64,000 bases of DNA from Bin80 sp965203305 (GTDB lineage Bacteria; Bacteroidota; Rhodothermia; Rhodothermales; Bin80). Shown here piece by piece: positions 45,785-55,252 of the stretch (position 1 is the stretch's first letter; every line of letters begins with the position of its first letter). The notes under the pieces are model-generated. The model was not told the origin of the DNA, searched no databases, and saw only the letters and a program-made list of their open reading frames with translations. The position numbers and the translations under genes are program-made. The stretch covers positions 3,038,001 to 3,102,000 of the forward strand of contig OZ241874.1 of assembly GCA_965203305.1 (NCBI GenBank), written 5' to 3'.

Positions 45785-46990
45785 CTAATCCATCATGTTA
45801 CCCAAGAATCTAGGCTTAGTTCCTGTATTCTCCTTTTCGGAAAGATTATCCGCGTTCAGGACTGTTACCCCGCTCTTGCTTGGTACCCCGTCCCCTCCAG
45901 GTCTTCGACGTTCCCCTGCAGGGACATCAAGTGCCCTGATCGCGCTTTCCCCCTTATAATCACTCTGTTCCCAGGTTTTTTTTCCGCCCTGAGATTCATT
46001 CCCCGCCCTCTTGTCCCCGAAACCCGTCGCAATCACGGTAACCCGCAACTTGCTTTCCAGACTGTCATCAATGACTATGCCTGCAATGATCTCGGTCTCT
46101 TCTCCTGCCTGGTCCCGGATCACGCTCATTGCGGAATTCATTTCCTTCATTGGCAGCTTGGTGCTTGCGGTCAGATTCACCAGAACATTTCTGGCTCCCT
46201 CAATGGTAATTCCATCCATCAGCGGGCTTGAGATTGCCTCATGGGTAATTGAACATGCTCCCGCCTTCAGGTCACCTGATGCAGATCCCATAATCGCTGT
46301 GCCGCTATCCTTGATTGTCGTACATACATCAGCAAAATCCAGATTCAGCAGACCTGTCTGCGTGATCAGATCACTAATTCCTCTGGCAGCATTTCCCAGG
46401 ACATCATCTGCCATTTTGAATGCTTCCTCAATACAGGTTTCATCATCAGCAATATCCAGCAGACGCTCGTTGGGGATTACGATCAGTGTGTCTACATAAT
46501 GTCTCAGGTGATCAATGCCCTCAACAGCCTGCTTCATGCGCTTGCTGTTTTCGAATTCAAACGGCTTGGTGACGATTCCTATGACCAGAATTCCCAGCTG
46601 CTTCGCAATACTGGCAACAATTGGAGCCCCGCCAGTGCCTGTGCCTCCTCCCATACCAGCAGTCACAAACACCATGTCGTATCCCCTCAGAGCCTCCTCC
46701 ACCTCGTCAAAACACTCCCTCATTGCCTGCTCGCCAATCTCGGGCCGTGCACCTGCCCCCAAGCCCTTAGTCAGATCTCGCCCTGCCTGAATTTTGCAAG
46801 TTGTTTTGCTCTTCTTCAGATCCTGTGCATCCGTGTTGATCACCATGAACTCTACAGCCTCAAGTCCATGATCAATCATGCTGTTCACAGCATTCCCCCC
46901 TCCTCCTCCAACACCAACAACGCAAATTTTAGCAACCCCGTCGTAACCGGAATTGTCAAAAGTAAACCGAGAATTTGTCTGCATTTCCAT
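45785..46990 (-). CDS. ftsZ: Cell division protein FtsZ
   Basis: 401 residues. Tubulin-like GTPase that forms the division ring. The signature GGGTGTG is at ~114-120 (AGMGGGTGTGGAPIVAS), with the N-terminal VGVGGGGGNAVNSMI and the T7-loop region LLNLDFADVCTTIKDSGTAIMG. A variable linker leads to a conserved C-terminal peptide TKPRFLGNMMD that would bind FtsA. It is the last of the dcw division genes, 35 bp after ftsA. Confidence 0.97.
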   Translation of the reverse strand: MEMQTNSRFTFDNSGYDGVAKICVVGVGGGGGNAVNSMIDHGLEAVEFMVINTDAQDLKKSKTTCKIQAGRDLTKGLGAGARPEIGEQAMRECFDEVEEALRGYDMVFVTAGMGGGTGTGGAPIVASIAKQLGILVIGIVTKPFEFENSKRMKQAVEGIDHLRHYVDTLIVIPNERLLDIADDETCIEEAFKMADDVLGNAARGISDLITQTGLLNLDFADVCTTIKDSGTAIMGSASGDLKAGACSITHEAISSPLMDGITIEGARNVLVNLTASTKLPMKEMNSAMSVIRDQAGEETEIIAGIVIDDSLESKLRVTVIATGFGDKRAGNESQGGKKTWEQSDYKGESAIRALDVPAGERRRPGGDGVPSKSGVTVLNADNLSEKENTGTKPRFLGNMMD

Positions 46991-47025
46991 CAGTGTTTGT
47001 GGTTTTGGTTGATAGATGAGTTGTA

Positions 47026-48324
47026 TTAAAGTTCGTCAAACCAGCTCTTCATGCGGGTGACAATCCTGCCCCACGCAGAATCTCCCTTTTCGCCGGAATC
47101 TGCGGTGCCAGACAGGTGCTTTCTCGTCCCGTCCTGTCCAACAGCTCCCATCATTTCCGGGGAGAGTCCGTACAGGACCAGGCCCGCCCCGGTTGCATAT
47201 TTTGGATCTGAAATTTCTTCCCAGAGTCCGCTTCCAAGCTTTGTGGGAGTACCAACAATCGTCTGAAGCCCCAGAATTTGACTGGCGAGTTCCCTGGTAC
47301 CTGCAATCAGCGACCCTCCACCTGTCAGAACAGCACCTGCCGACAGCTGGTCTCCATACCCGCTCCGCCGAATCTCGGCATCCGCAATCTCAAGAATTTC
47401 TTCCATCCTGGGCTGAATGATCTGGGCCAGGGTGCCAGAGCTGATCGTCTTCTCCTGCCTCCCCACCAGCCCCGGAATCTGTATCTGCTCACCCTCGTCC
47501 ATAAGCCCCGAGATGGCGCAGCCAAATTGGCATTTCAGCTGCTCCGCCTGGTTGCGCATGATCCCCAGCCCCTTTCGAATATCTTCCGTCACATGGTTCC
47601 CAGCCACAGCAATAACCGCAGTATGCCGGATCGTGCGGTCTTCAAAGACCGCCACATCTGTAGTTCCTCCCCCAATATCAATCAGAGCGACACCAACTTC
47701 TTTCTCGTTGGGATGAAGTACGCTAAAGGAACTGGCCAGCGGCTCAAGCACAACATCGGTGACCTGATACCCCGCTTTCTCAATGCACCTGTAAATATTT
47801 TTGGCCGCAGAAACCAGCCCGGTGATAATGTGCACATTGGCTTCCAGGCGCATCCCGCTCATTCCCACCGGATCCAGTACGCCGTCCTGTCCGTCCACAA
47901 TGAACTCTTGCGGGATGATATGAAGAATTTCGCGGTCAGGCGGCATGGCCACATTTGCCGTGTCTTTCAGCAATCGCTTGACATCGTCACTGGAGACCTC
48001 GGGATTGCCAATCGTGATCACCCCCCGACTCTGAAAGCTCTGGATATGATCGCCTGCAATGCCCACAATGACATTTTCCACCTCCACATCGGCAGCACGC
48101 TCTGCCTTGTGAATTGCTTTCTGGACAGAGGTTACGGTCTTGTCAATATTGACGACAACCCCCCTGTTCAATCCGTCCGACTCGGCAATTCCGATGCCAA
48201 GCACATTAATCTTGCCCATCTCATCGCATTCGGCAACCACGGCACATACCTTCGTAGTGCCGATGTCCATCCCAACTACAATTTGATCACTCATGGAGGA
48301 TCTTGTTTGCATATGACTGCTCAT
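47026..48324 (-). CDS. ftsA: Cell division protein FtsA
   Basis: 432 residues. Actin-like ATPase that tethers FtsZ to the membrane. The motifs are VVGMDIGTTKVCAVVAE (phosphate 1), IGGGTTDVAVFEDRTI (phosphate 2) and AVLTGGGSLIAGTRELA (adenosine), with a C-terminal amphipathic segment SAWGRIVTRMKSWFDEL as membrane anchor. A later ATG at 48294 (MSDQIVVGMD) is closer to the usual family start; the longer start at 48324 is only 21 bp from ftsQ. Which is used is undecided. Confidence 0.95.
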   Translation of the reverse strand: MSSHMQTRSSMSDQIVVGMDIGTTKVCAVVAECDEMGKINVLGIGIAESDGLNRGVVVNIDKTVTSVQKAIHKAERAADVEVENVIVGIAGDHIQSFQSRGVITIGNPEVSSDDVKRLLKDTANVAMPPDREILHIIPQEFIVDGQDGVLDPVGMSGMRLEANVHIITGLVSAAKNIYRCIEKAGYQVTDVVLEPLASSFSVLHPNEKEVGVALIDIGGGTTDVAVFEDRTIRHTAVIAVAGNHVTEDIRKGLGIMRNQAEQLKCQFGCAISGLMDEGEQIQIPGLVGRQEKTISSGTLAQIIQPRMEEILEIADAEIRRSGYGDQLSAGAVLTGGGSLIAGTRELASQILGLQTIVGTPTKLGSGLWEEISDPKYATGAGLVLYGLSPEMMGAVGQDGTRKHLSGTADSGEKGDSAWGRIVTRMKSWFDEL

Positions 48325-48345
48325 GCAGGATCGTATCAGTAGAAG

Positions 48346-49086
48346 CTATATCGGGTTCTCCTGTGTGATGATCTGTCCGTGGAACCGCAGATCAATAACA
48401 TCAATAGTTCGATCCCCCGGTGGCCAGCCGCCCTGCTGTTCCCAAAAAGCATGCAGCCTGTGCAGCCGCTTTTCCCAATCCTCCTCTCCCAGATACACCA
48501 CCGTCGTGTGATCGGTACCCGCGGTGCGTATCATCATGCTCAGTCCATCCTCCCTCACTTCAAACTCGGAAATCATCACCGTCACCTCTGCGGGAAGCCG
48601 TGGCAGAAGTGCTGCCAAATTCCGTATGCCGTCATGTTTGACTGCAAGGAGCGGGTGGTACGAATCCGTAATCCCCCGAACCAGCGGCACATCAAACACC
48701 AGCCTTGCATTGACAGGCATCATGTGGCCGAACTCATCCAGATAATAGGCCGGACTGCCATTTTTTGCGAGTGCCAGCAGCCGCGGCAACCGTTCAGAAA
48801 TCTCTACCTGCATCGTGCCTGTTGGATAACATACGGCACGTACCCCCTGAATCCACGGATGCCTCTGGATTCGGTCAACGGCCAGTGGAGCACTGGATAC
48901 AGCATCAACCAGATTGTAAACGGATGCAGAATCCGCATACTCAATCCCTGCAATTTCAATATGCGTACAGGGACGCTGCAACAGATAGGACCATCCTACA
49001 ATCCCGCCAATACAGAGAGGCAGAATCGTTGCCAGCGTGATGACCGCTCGTTTTCTTTTGCGTTCCATGATCTCAGGCAGCTGCAC
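48346..49086 (-). CDS. ftsQ: Cell division protein FtsQ/DivIB-like
   Basis: 246 residues. One N-terminal transmembrane segment (VITLATILPLCIGGIVGWSYLL) after a basic start (MERKRKRA), then a POTRA-type segment beginning HIEIAGIEYADSASVYNLVD, and IQRHPWIQGVRAVCYPTGTMQVEISERLP, the FtsQ beta-domain pattern. Divisome scaffold with FtsL and FtsB. The frame overlaps murC by 14 bp. An internal ATG six codons in would remove the overlap. Confidence 0.88.
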   Translation of the reverse strand: MQLPEIMERKRKRAVITLATILPLCIGGIVGWSYLLQRPCTHIEIAGIEYADSASVYNLVDAVSSAPLAVDRIQRHPWIQGVRAVCYPTGTMQVEISERLPRLLALAKNGSPAYYLDEFGHMMPVNARLVFDVPLVRGITDSYHPLLAVKHDGIRNLAALLPRLPAEVTVMISEFEVREDGLSMMIRTAGTDHTTVVYLGEEDWEKRLHRLHAFWEQQGGWPPGDRTIDVIDLRFHGQIITQENPI

Positions 49087-50485
49087 TCTGACAAAGGGAT
49101 TGCATGTACCCGTGTGCGGTACGCCAGATATCTCCCGCTCCCATAAACAGGACTACATCCCCAGGCAAACAGACCTGCCGCAGCAGCGGCAATACATCCT
49201 CCTTTCGCTTTGCATAGCGGACATCACGATGCCCCCGGGTGATTGCCATATCTACAATCAGCTCTCCAGTAACTCCTTTCATCGGCGTTTCCCTGGCAGG
49301 ATAAATCTCTGTTACGATCATCATGTCCGCATTGAAAAATGAGCGGGCAAACTCGTCCCTGAAGTCGCTGGTACGGGAGTACAAATGTGGCTGGAATACC
49401 CCGACAATCCGGCGATCAGGATAGCCCTCGCTCGCCGCGCTCAGGGTTGCAACAATTTCTGTCGGATGATGTGCATAGTCATCAATGACCAGAATGCCCT
49501 GGCTTTCCCCCAGGACCTGGAACCGTCTCTGCACACCGGCAAAGAGCTCAAGCCCGGACTTGATGCGCGCAAAACCAATATCCAGTTCCAGACCCACGGC
49601 GACGGCAGCCAGCGCGTTGCGCACGTTGTGTATCCCAAGGGCCTGGAGGCAGACGGATCCGAGCAGTTTCCCATTGGCATGCACATCAAAGTGTGTCGTC
49701 TGCTCCTGTTGCCGGATCCTCTCCGCCCGCACCATTGCCTGTCTCGCAGTGCCATAGGTCACAACTCTGCGGTCAATCCGGCCGATGATTGCCTGAACAC
49801 CGGGATCATCCAGGCAAACAATCGCAGCCCCGAAAAACGGAACACTCATGGCATATGCGGTGAATGCCTGGTATACCTCCTCCAGATCCTCGTAAATATC
49901 CAGATGATCTGCCTCAATGGTGGTGATGACCGCCAGAGCAGGAGTCAGCCGCAGGAATGTACGGTCATATTCATCTGCTTCAATCACGATAATGTCTCCC
50001 TCTCCACTGACGGCATTGCTGTTCAGTTCGGTGACCTTCCCGCCCACGATAATCGTCGGATCAAATCCGCCTTCGGCTACCACACGCCCCGCCATGCTGG
50101 TTGCTGTCGTTTTTCCATGCGTACCTGCGACCCCCACACCATATTTCGTGCGCATGAGCTCTCCAAGCATTTCTGATCTCGGAATCAGCGGGATCCGATT
50201 CGCAATGGCAACCTGCGTCTCGGCATTGCTGTCCACATCTACTGCAGACGAGTAGACGACAACATCTGCATTCGACACATGCTTCTCCGCATGTCCTTCG
50301 TGGATGACTGCTCCCTGTGCTTCAAGCTTCTCGGTCAGATCGCTCAGATTCAGATCCGAGCCGGTCACTCGGTACCCTCGTGCCAGAAGTACAAAAGCGA
50401 TGGAACTCATTCCGATGCCGCCAATGCCAACCATGTGTACATGGCGAATCCGTCCGAACCAGGGCTGTCGTCTCTGTGAATTCAT
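49073..50485 (-). CDS. murC: UDP-N-acetylmuramate-L-alanine ligase
   Basis: 470 residues from ATG 50485. The frame is open further upstream to 50773, but that part lies over murG in another frame and has no MurC character. The start gives MNSQRRQPWFGRIRHVHMVG followed by IGGIGMSSIA, the N-terminal UDP-binding Rossmann domain. The ATP site is GVGVAGTHGKTTATSM and the central domain has VIEADEYDRTFLRLTP. It adds L-alanine to UDP-MurNAc. It overlaps murG by 4 bp (50482-50485). Confidence 0.95.
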   Translation of the reverse strand: MNSQRRQPWFGRIRHVHMVGIGGIGMSSIAFVLLARGYRVTGSDLNLSDLTEKLEAQGAVIHEGHAEKHVSNADVVVYSSAVDVDSNAETQVAIANRIPLIPRSEMLGELMRTKYGVGVAGTHGKTTATSMAGRVVAEGGFDPTIIVGGKVTELNSNAVSGEGDIIVIEADEYDRTFLRLTPALAVITTIEADHLDIYEDLEEVYQAFTAYAMSVPFFGAAIVCLDDPGVQAIIGRIDRRVVTYGTARQAMVRAERIRQQEQTTHFDVHANGKLLGSVCLQALGIHNVRNALAAVAVGLELDIGFARIKSGLELFAGVQRRFQVLGESQGILVIDDYAHHPTEIVATLSAASEGYPDRRIVGVFQPHLYSRTSDFRDEFARSFFNADMMIVTEIYPARETPMKGVTGELIVDMAITRGHRDVRYAKRKEDVLPLLRQVCLPGDVVLFMGAGDIWRTAHGYMQSLCQSAAA

Positions 50486-51585
50486 GCCTGTGCCTCCCAT
50501 CCAATCAGTGAGAGGATATCCTTCGCAATGGTGGCAGCAGCTTGAGGCTTGGCAGCCAGACGTGCCTTTTTGGCCATGTCCTGTCTTCGTTCGGGGTCTG
50601 CCAGGAGAGCCGGAACCTGAACGGAGAGTGCATTCAGAAGATCTTCTTCCGGGACACAGATTGCTGCCCCGATCCGCTCCATGCTTCTGGCATTTTTCGA
50701 CTGATGATCCTCTGCGACATGTGCAGAAGGAACCAGAATCGCCGGGGTTGCCGTGCACATCAATTCGCTGCATGTAAGTGCACCCGCCCGCGCAAGCACC
50801 AGATCACAGGCTGCATAGGCCAGATGCATTTGATCCACATACTTCATGACCCGAAGCCGCGGATGCTCTTTTTTGCACATGCGCTCGTAGTAGAGTCTGC
50901 CGGTCTGCCAGAGCACATGGACAGCAGGATCCGCCAGAATCTGGTCAGAAACCTGCCACATGGCCTCATTAATTGCCTGACTTCCCAGAGAGCCTCCAAA
51001 TACAAATACGACATATGCATTCTGCGGAAGGTGGAGTGCCTTTCTGGCCGATTCCCGATCCACCGCAGCAGCCAGCTCTTTCCGGACAGGATTCCCGCTA
51101 ATCCGGCAGCGTCCTTCCGGGAACCAGCTCCTGGCCTCTTCAAATGCAATATGAACCTGGGCGGCCCGGCGGCCCAGAATGCGATTGGTCACCCCGGCAT
51201 ACGCATTCTGCTCCTGGGCAACCGTTGGCCGGCCACGCATGCCAGCAGCCCAAAGAACGGGCCCGGACACATACCCGCCAGTCCCGACAGCCACATCCGC
51301 ATCAAAGTCCTGTACCAGCTGGTAACTCTGCCAGAGGCCCGTAGCCAGCTTGAATGGCAGCCTTGCATTCCGCAACAGATTTCTGCGATGGAAGCCGCTA
51401 ATCGTAATGGGATGGATTTCAAATCCCGCCTCTGGAACCACATTCCATTCAAGATGCTCTCGGGTTCCAGCAAATGCAATGGCACTCCTGGGTTCTAGCG
51501 AACGGATCGCCTGCGCAATCGCAATGGCAGGATAGACATGCCCTCCGGTGCCTCCACCGGCCAACAAGATGCGAGGAGGTCTCAT
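50482..51585 (-). CDS. murG: UDP-GlcNAc:lipid I GlcNAc transferase
   Basis: 367 residues. GT28 glycosyltransferase that makes lipid II at the inner face of the membrane. The N-terminal ILLAGGGTGGHVYPAIAIA, the central VFGGSLGSQAINEAM and the C-terminal LVLARAGALTCSELM and AILVPSAHVAEDHQSKNA are the expected sugar-nucleotide and membrane-facing motifs. The start shares one base with the ftsW stop (TGATG). Confidence 0.96.
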   Translation of the reverse strand: MRPPRILLAGGGTGGHVYPAIAIAQAIRSLEPRSAIAFAGTREHLEWNVVPEAGFEIHPITISGFHRRNLLRNARLPFKLATGLWQSYQLVQDFDADVAVGTGGYVSGPVLWAAGMRGRPTVAQEQNAYAGVTNRILGRRAAQVHIAFEEARSWFPEGRCRISGNPVRKELAAAVDRESARKALHLPQNAYVVFVFGGSLGSQAINEAMWQVSDQILADPAVHVLWQTGRLYYERMCKKEHPRLRVMKYVDQMHLAYAACDLVLARAGALTCSELMCTATPAILVPSAHVAEDHQSKNARSMERIGAAICVPEEDLLNALSVQVPALLADPERRQDMAKKARLAAKPQAAATIAKDILSLIGWEAQA

Positions 51586-52739
51586 CAGGGGGCCAGTTGT
51601 CGGGAAATGTTCAGCAAGATTCCAATCAGGATCCCCGCCGAAAGCATGGAGGTGCCCCCGTAAGAAACCAGCGGAAGGGGAAGTCCAGTCACCGGCAAGA
51701 TTCCCACCGACACCCCTGCATGGACCAAGCTGTACAGAACCAGAATGGTTGTGCAGCCAACTGCAATAAACAGTCCGAGAGGATCTATTGCCTGCCGGGC
51801 AATACGCAGGAAGCCTCGCAAAAGAAAGAGCAGGAAAAGCCCCAGCAGTACCAGCCCCCCGATCAGACCATACTCCTCTGTGATGATGGCAAAAATAAAG
51901 TCGTTATACGGAGCCGGCAGAAAATCACGCTGAATGCTTTTTCCCGGCCCGCGTCCGGTCCACCCGCCCATGGCAAGAGCAATGCGCGACTGGTGAGCCT
52001 GATAGCCCTCTGCCTGTGCACTGAACACATCCGCCTCTTCGGTATTGGGAAAAATCTTCAGTCCCAGGAAAGATTCGACCCGTTCCGCACGATTGGGAGA
52101 TGTGAGCAGCATCAGAAACATGCACACTGCCCCGATGGCAATTCCGCCTCCCAGATACCCCAAACTGACCCGCCCGATATAGGCCATCAGCATTGCGGAA
52201 ACCAGAACGAGGAATGCAGTAGAGATGTCCTCCAGCCCGATAAGCACCACAGTACTGAATATCCAGAGCAGCAGCGGAAGAACGGCCCGGGAAAAGCTTT
52301 GAATATATTCCTGCTTGCGAACCAGGAGGACCGCAACATACAGGATCAGTGCAATTTTGGCCAGATCAGATGGCTGAATGCTCAGGATCCCGAACTGAAA
52401 GGCACGGGTAGCTCCCCCGTAGGATACACCAAAGATCCGAACCAGTACCAGAAGAAGCAGAGCCCCCAAAAGAAGCAGCCGTGACCAGCGTGCAAGCAGA
52501 TGGTAGTCCAGCTTGCTGAACACAATCAGTGCCACAAGGGCCAGTCCGATCCTGAGTACATGACGCAACAGAAACTGCTCTGTATCTCCGTCTGCTTTCA
52601 CCTCAGCCAGAAATGCAATTGCACTGTAGACTGCCATTACTCCGACTGCAGCCAGCGCGAGGGATATCCACAGGACATACCTGTCCATGGGAGCCTGATC
52701 CTGCGGATATGCAATTTTAAGCAGGTTTCCCATGATCAA
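51585..52739 (-). CDS. ftsW: Peptidoglycan glycosyltransferase FtsW (SEDS family)
   Basis: 384 residues, about ten transmembrane segments. SEDS motifs are visible, including LGGGIAIGAVCMFLMLL, the catalytic-loop region GGWTGRGPGKSIQRDFLPAPYNDFIFAIITEEYGL (cited as GGWTGRGPGKS and PYNDFIFAIITEEYG), and the C-terminal TGLPLPLVSYGGTSML. Septal transglycosylase acting with FtsI. It overlaps murD by 4 bp. Confidence 0.95.
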   Translation of the reverse strand: MIMGNLLKIAYPQDQAPMDRYVLWISLALAAVGVMAVYSAIAFLAEVKADGDTEQFLLRHVLRIGLALVALIVFSKLDYHLLARWSRLLLLGALLLLVLVRIFGVSYGGATRAFQFGILSIQPSDLAKIALILYVAVLLVRKQEYIQSFSRAVLPLLLWIFSTVVLIGLEDISTAFLVLVSAMLMAYIGRVSLGYLGGGIAIGAVCMFLMLLTSPNRAERVESFLGLKIFPNTEEADVFSAQAEGYQAHQSRIALAMGGWTGRGPGKSIQRDFLPAPYNDFIFAIITEEYGLIGGLVLLGLFLLFLLRGFLRIARQAIDPLGLFIAVGCTTILVLYSLVHAGVSVGILPVTGLPLPLVSYGGTSMLSAGILIGILLNISRQLAP

Positions 52740-54091
52740 AAGCCCTCCACTATTTGGCGGAAGTGATCTCCCCGCTCTTCGTAGCTGGAAAACAGGTCAA
52801 AGGATGCACATGCCGGGCTCAAAAGAACAATATCTCCAGCCCTGGCACAGTTTCGTGCCACTTGGGCAGCTTCTTCCAGTGTTGTGCACGCCAGTGCATG
52901 TTCGCTGTGCTGTCCAAGCTCCTCCAGAATGGTCTGGGCACTCTCGCCAAACGCAATCACCGTATGTACATTCCGGGAGATCAGGGGCTTGACAACCTCA
53001 TAGTCATTCCCCTTGTCCCGACCGCCGGCAAGCAGTATGACAGGGGAGGTAAAGCTGAGCAGTGCATACCAGAGTGCGTTCACGTTCGTGGCTTTTGAGT
53101 CGTTGACATATGTCACTCCAGCCAGCTGTCGAATTACCTCCAGCCTGTGATCCACTCCCGTAAACCCTCGCAGACTTTCCCGTAACGTTTCGTCTGTGAG
53201 TCCTGCGGACTGTCCGGCCAGGGCAGCTGCCAGCGAGTTGCTCACGTTGTGCGGCCCTGGAATCCCCAGTTCACTGGCAGGCATCAGTGTGCGTTCCTGA
53301 AGCCGGATGATGTCTCCAGTGGCACTTGCCCCATTGGAAAGCTCCGTCCTGCAACTGAAAGGAAGCCCCTGCACATCCGAGATGGAAACAAAATACTCCA
53401 CGCGTTCCCGTACCAGCGTATCGTCGTAATTATAGATTACGATGTCTCCCTCTGTCTGATTTTTGCAGATTTGCAGCTTGCTTTCCGCATACTGCTGGAA
53501 GCTCCCGCCGTAACGGTCCAGATGATCTGGCGTGATATTCAGGATAACGCTCACATCCGGGCGGAATGTGTCCGTATGGTCCAGCTGAAAACTGGAGACC
53601 TCCAGTACGGTCACGGTATCCGAAGAAAGATTGTGGACATGCCCGGACAGAGGAGAGCCAATGTTCCCCGCAACCACGGAAGGCTGCCCGGCAGTATCCA
53701 TCATGTGTCCCACCAGGGAGGTGGTTGTGGTCTTTCCGTTCGTTCCGGTAATGGCTACAATCTGGCCTTTTGCATACCAGGAAGCCACTTCAAGCTCGGA
53801 ATAGACCGGCATACCCGAAGCAAGGGCCGCCTGTACGGATTGCGTGGAGGTGGGAACCCCCGGGCTAACCACCAGAAAATCTGCTGCCAGAACCAGGTCC
53901 GTGTGTCCATTAGCTTCCACCCTGATCCCCTGCTGCCTGCACCATGCAAGAGTGCCGGCATCAACGGGTCCGCTGTCCGAAAGCAGGACCTGCGCTCCGG
54001 CACGGATCAGCAGGCCCGAAACCGCACGACCGCTCCGGGCTGCTCCCAGAACAGTCACACGTTTTCCCTTTAGGTTGCGCGGGATTCTCAT
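52736..54091 (-). CDS. murD: UDP-N-acetylmuramoyl-L-alanine-D-glutamate ligase
   Basis: 451 residues. Mur ligase adding D-glutamate. N-terminal VTVLGAARSGRAVSGLL, ATP motif VAITGTNGKTTTTSLVGHM, LNITPDHLDRYGGSFQQYAE, and C-terminal VILLAGGRDKGNDYEV and LLSPACASFDLFSSYEERGD, as in the family. It overlaps ftsW by 4 bp and mraY by 4 bp. Confidence 0.96.
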   Translation of the reverse strand: MRIPRNLKGKRVTVLGAARSGRAVSGLLIRAGAQVLLSDSGPVDAGTLAWCRQQGIRVEANGHTDLVLAADFLVVSPGVPTSTQSVQAALASGMPVYSELEVASWYAKGQIVAITGTNGKTTTTSLVGHMMDTAGQPSVVAGNIGSPLSGHVHNLSSDTVTVLEVSSFQLDHTDTFRPDVSVILNITPDHLDRYGGSFQQYAESKLQICKNQTEGDIVIYNYDDTLVRERVEYFVSISDVQGLPFSCRTELSNGASATGDIIRLQERTLMPASELGIPGPHNVSNSLAAALAGQSAGLTDETLRESLRGFTGVDHRLEVIRQLAGVTYVNDSKATNVNALWYALLSFTSPVILLAGGRDKGNDYEVVKPLISRNVHTVIAFGESAQTILEELGQHSEHALACTTLEEAAQVARNCARAGDIVLLSPACASFDLFSSYEERGDHFRQIVEGF

Positions 54092-55248
54092 CGGATTCGG
54101 AGGGAAAGCAGTGTAGCCAGCACCGTAATCACGGTAACAAGGCAGAACCTGGTGACAATCTTGACTTCATGCATCCCGCCGGCTTCATAGTGATGGTGCA
54201 GAGGTGCCATGCGAAAGATCCGTTTTCCCGTACCGGTTTTGCGACGGGTGTAGCGATAATAGCCCGTCTGCAGGATCACGGACAGCGTCTCAACAAAGTA
54301 AATGGCACAGAGCAGAGGGAGAAGAAGCTCTTTTTTGACCATCAGTGCCATGACGGCAACCGCGGCCCCGAGTGACAGGGATCCGGTATCTCCCATAAAG
54401 ACGGATGCCGGATAGCTGTTAAACCACAGGAATCCGATGCATGCAACCCCCATCGCCGAAGCAAAAATAGTGAGTTCCCCCGACCCCGGCAAATGCATCA
54501 CTCCGAGATAGGACGAGAATTCCACATGTCCGGAGATGTACACCAGAGCAATCAGCCCCAGAGTCACAATGGCTGTGATCCCTGCTGCCAGTCCATCTAG
54601 GCCGTCTGTCAGGTTGACCGCATTGGAGGTGGCCGTGACCACAAAGATGGTCATTGGGATAAAGAGAATCCACCCCAGATCTGCCCCGCCCAGGAATGCA
54701 TTTCCCAGAATATTGTAATCCAGATGCCAGTTTTGAAGGAACGGCAGGTCGGTCACGGACCGCATCTCCTGAAGCTTCGGGTGGAAGTACATCACCAGTC
54801 CCACCAGCAGCCCGAGACCAATCTGGCCTGTGAGCTTTATTCGCGCTGCCAGCCCTGCCTTGTTTTTGATGATTGTTTTGATATAGTCATCGGCAAATCC
54901 AAACGCTGCCATCCACAGGATGGCAATCAGGATCAGCCATATGTACATCTCGCGCAAATCTCCCCACAGGAGAGTTGCAATCACAATGGCACTGACAATG
55001 ATCAGTCCGCCCATCGTCGGTGTTCCGCGCTTGTGGGAGTGATCCACGCCGCTTGCTGCCAGTTCTGTACGCACCTGCTCTCCCAGCTGCTTGCCTCTGA
55101 GCCAGCGAATGACACGAGGGCCGATGACCATGACAATGACGAATGCTGTGATCGCAGCCAGCGTAGCACGGACCGTGATGAACTCCACCACCTGGAACCC
55201 CGGCGGGTGAAACATCTCCTCAAGCCAATGTAACAGATAATAGAGCAT
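54088..55248 (-). CDS. mraY: Phospho-N-acetylmuramoyl-pentapeptide transferase
   Basis: 386 residues from ATG 55248 (MLYYLLHWLEEMF), the usual family start. A longer frame to 55293 reads into murE. Integral membrane enzyme with ~10 segments forming lipid I. Motifs are KRGTPTMGGLIIV, the Mg-binding FGFADDYIKTIIKNKAGL, NAVNLTDGLDGLAAG and RMAPLHHHYEAGGMHEVKIV. It starts 4 bp after murE and overlaps murD by 4 bp. No murF gene lies between murE and mraY. Confidence 0.96.
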   Translation of the reverse strand: MLYYLLHWLEEMFHPPGFQVVEFITVRATLAAITAFVIVMVIGPRVIRWLRGKQLGEQVRTELAASGVDHSHKRGTPTMGGLIIVSAIVIATLLWGDLREMYIWLILIAILWMAAFGFADDYIKTIIKNKAGLAARIKLTGQIGLGLLVGLVMYFHPKLQEMRSVTDLPFLQNWHLDYNILGNAFLGGADLGWILFIPMTIFVVTATSNAVNLTDGLDGLAAGITAIVTLGLIALVYISGHVEFSSYLGVMHLPGSGELTIFASAMGVACIGFLWFNSYPASVFMGDTGSLSLGAAVAVMALMVKKELLLPLLCAIYFVETLSVILQTGYYRYTRRKTGTGKRIFRMAPLHHHYEAGGMHEVKIVTRFCLVTVITVLATLLSLRIR

Positions 55249-55252
55249 GGGC

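Noticed and set aside
49073..50773. Extended N-terminus of murC to 50773
   Set aside because: The extra 96 codons lie over murG and are unlike MurC; the ATG at 50485 overlaps the murG stop by 4 bp and gives the normal start.
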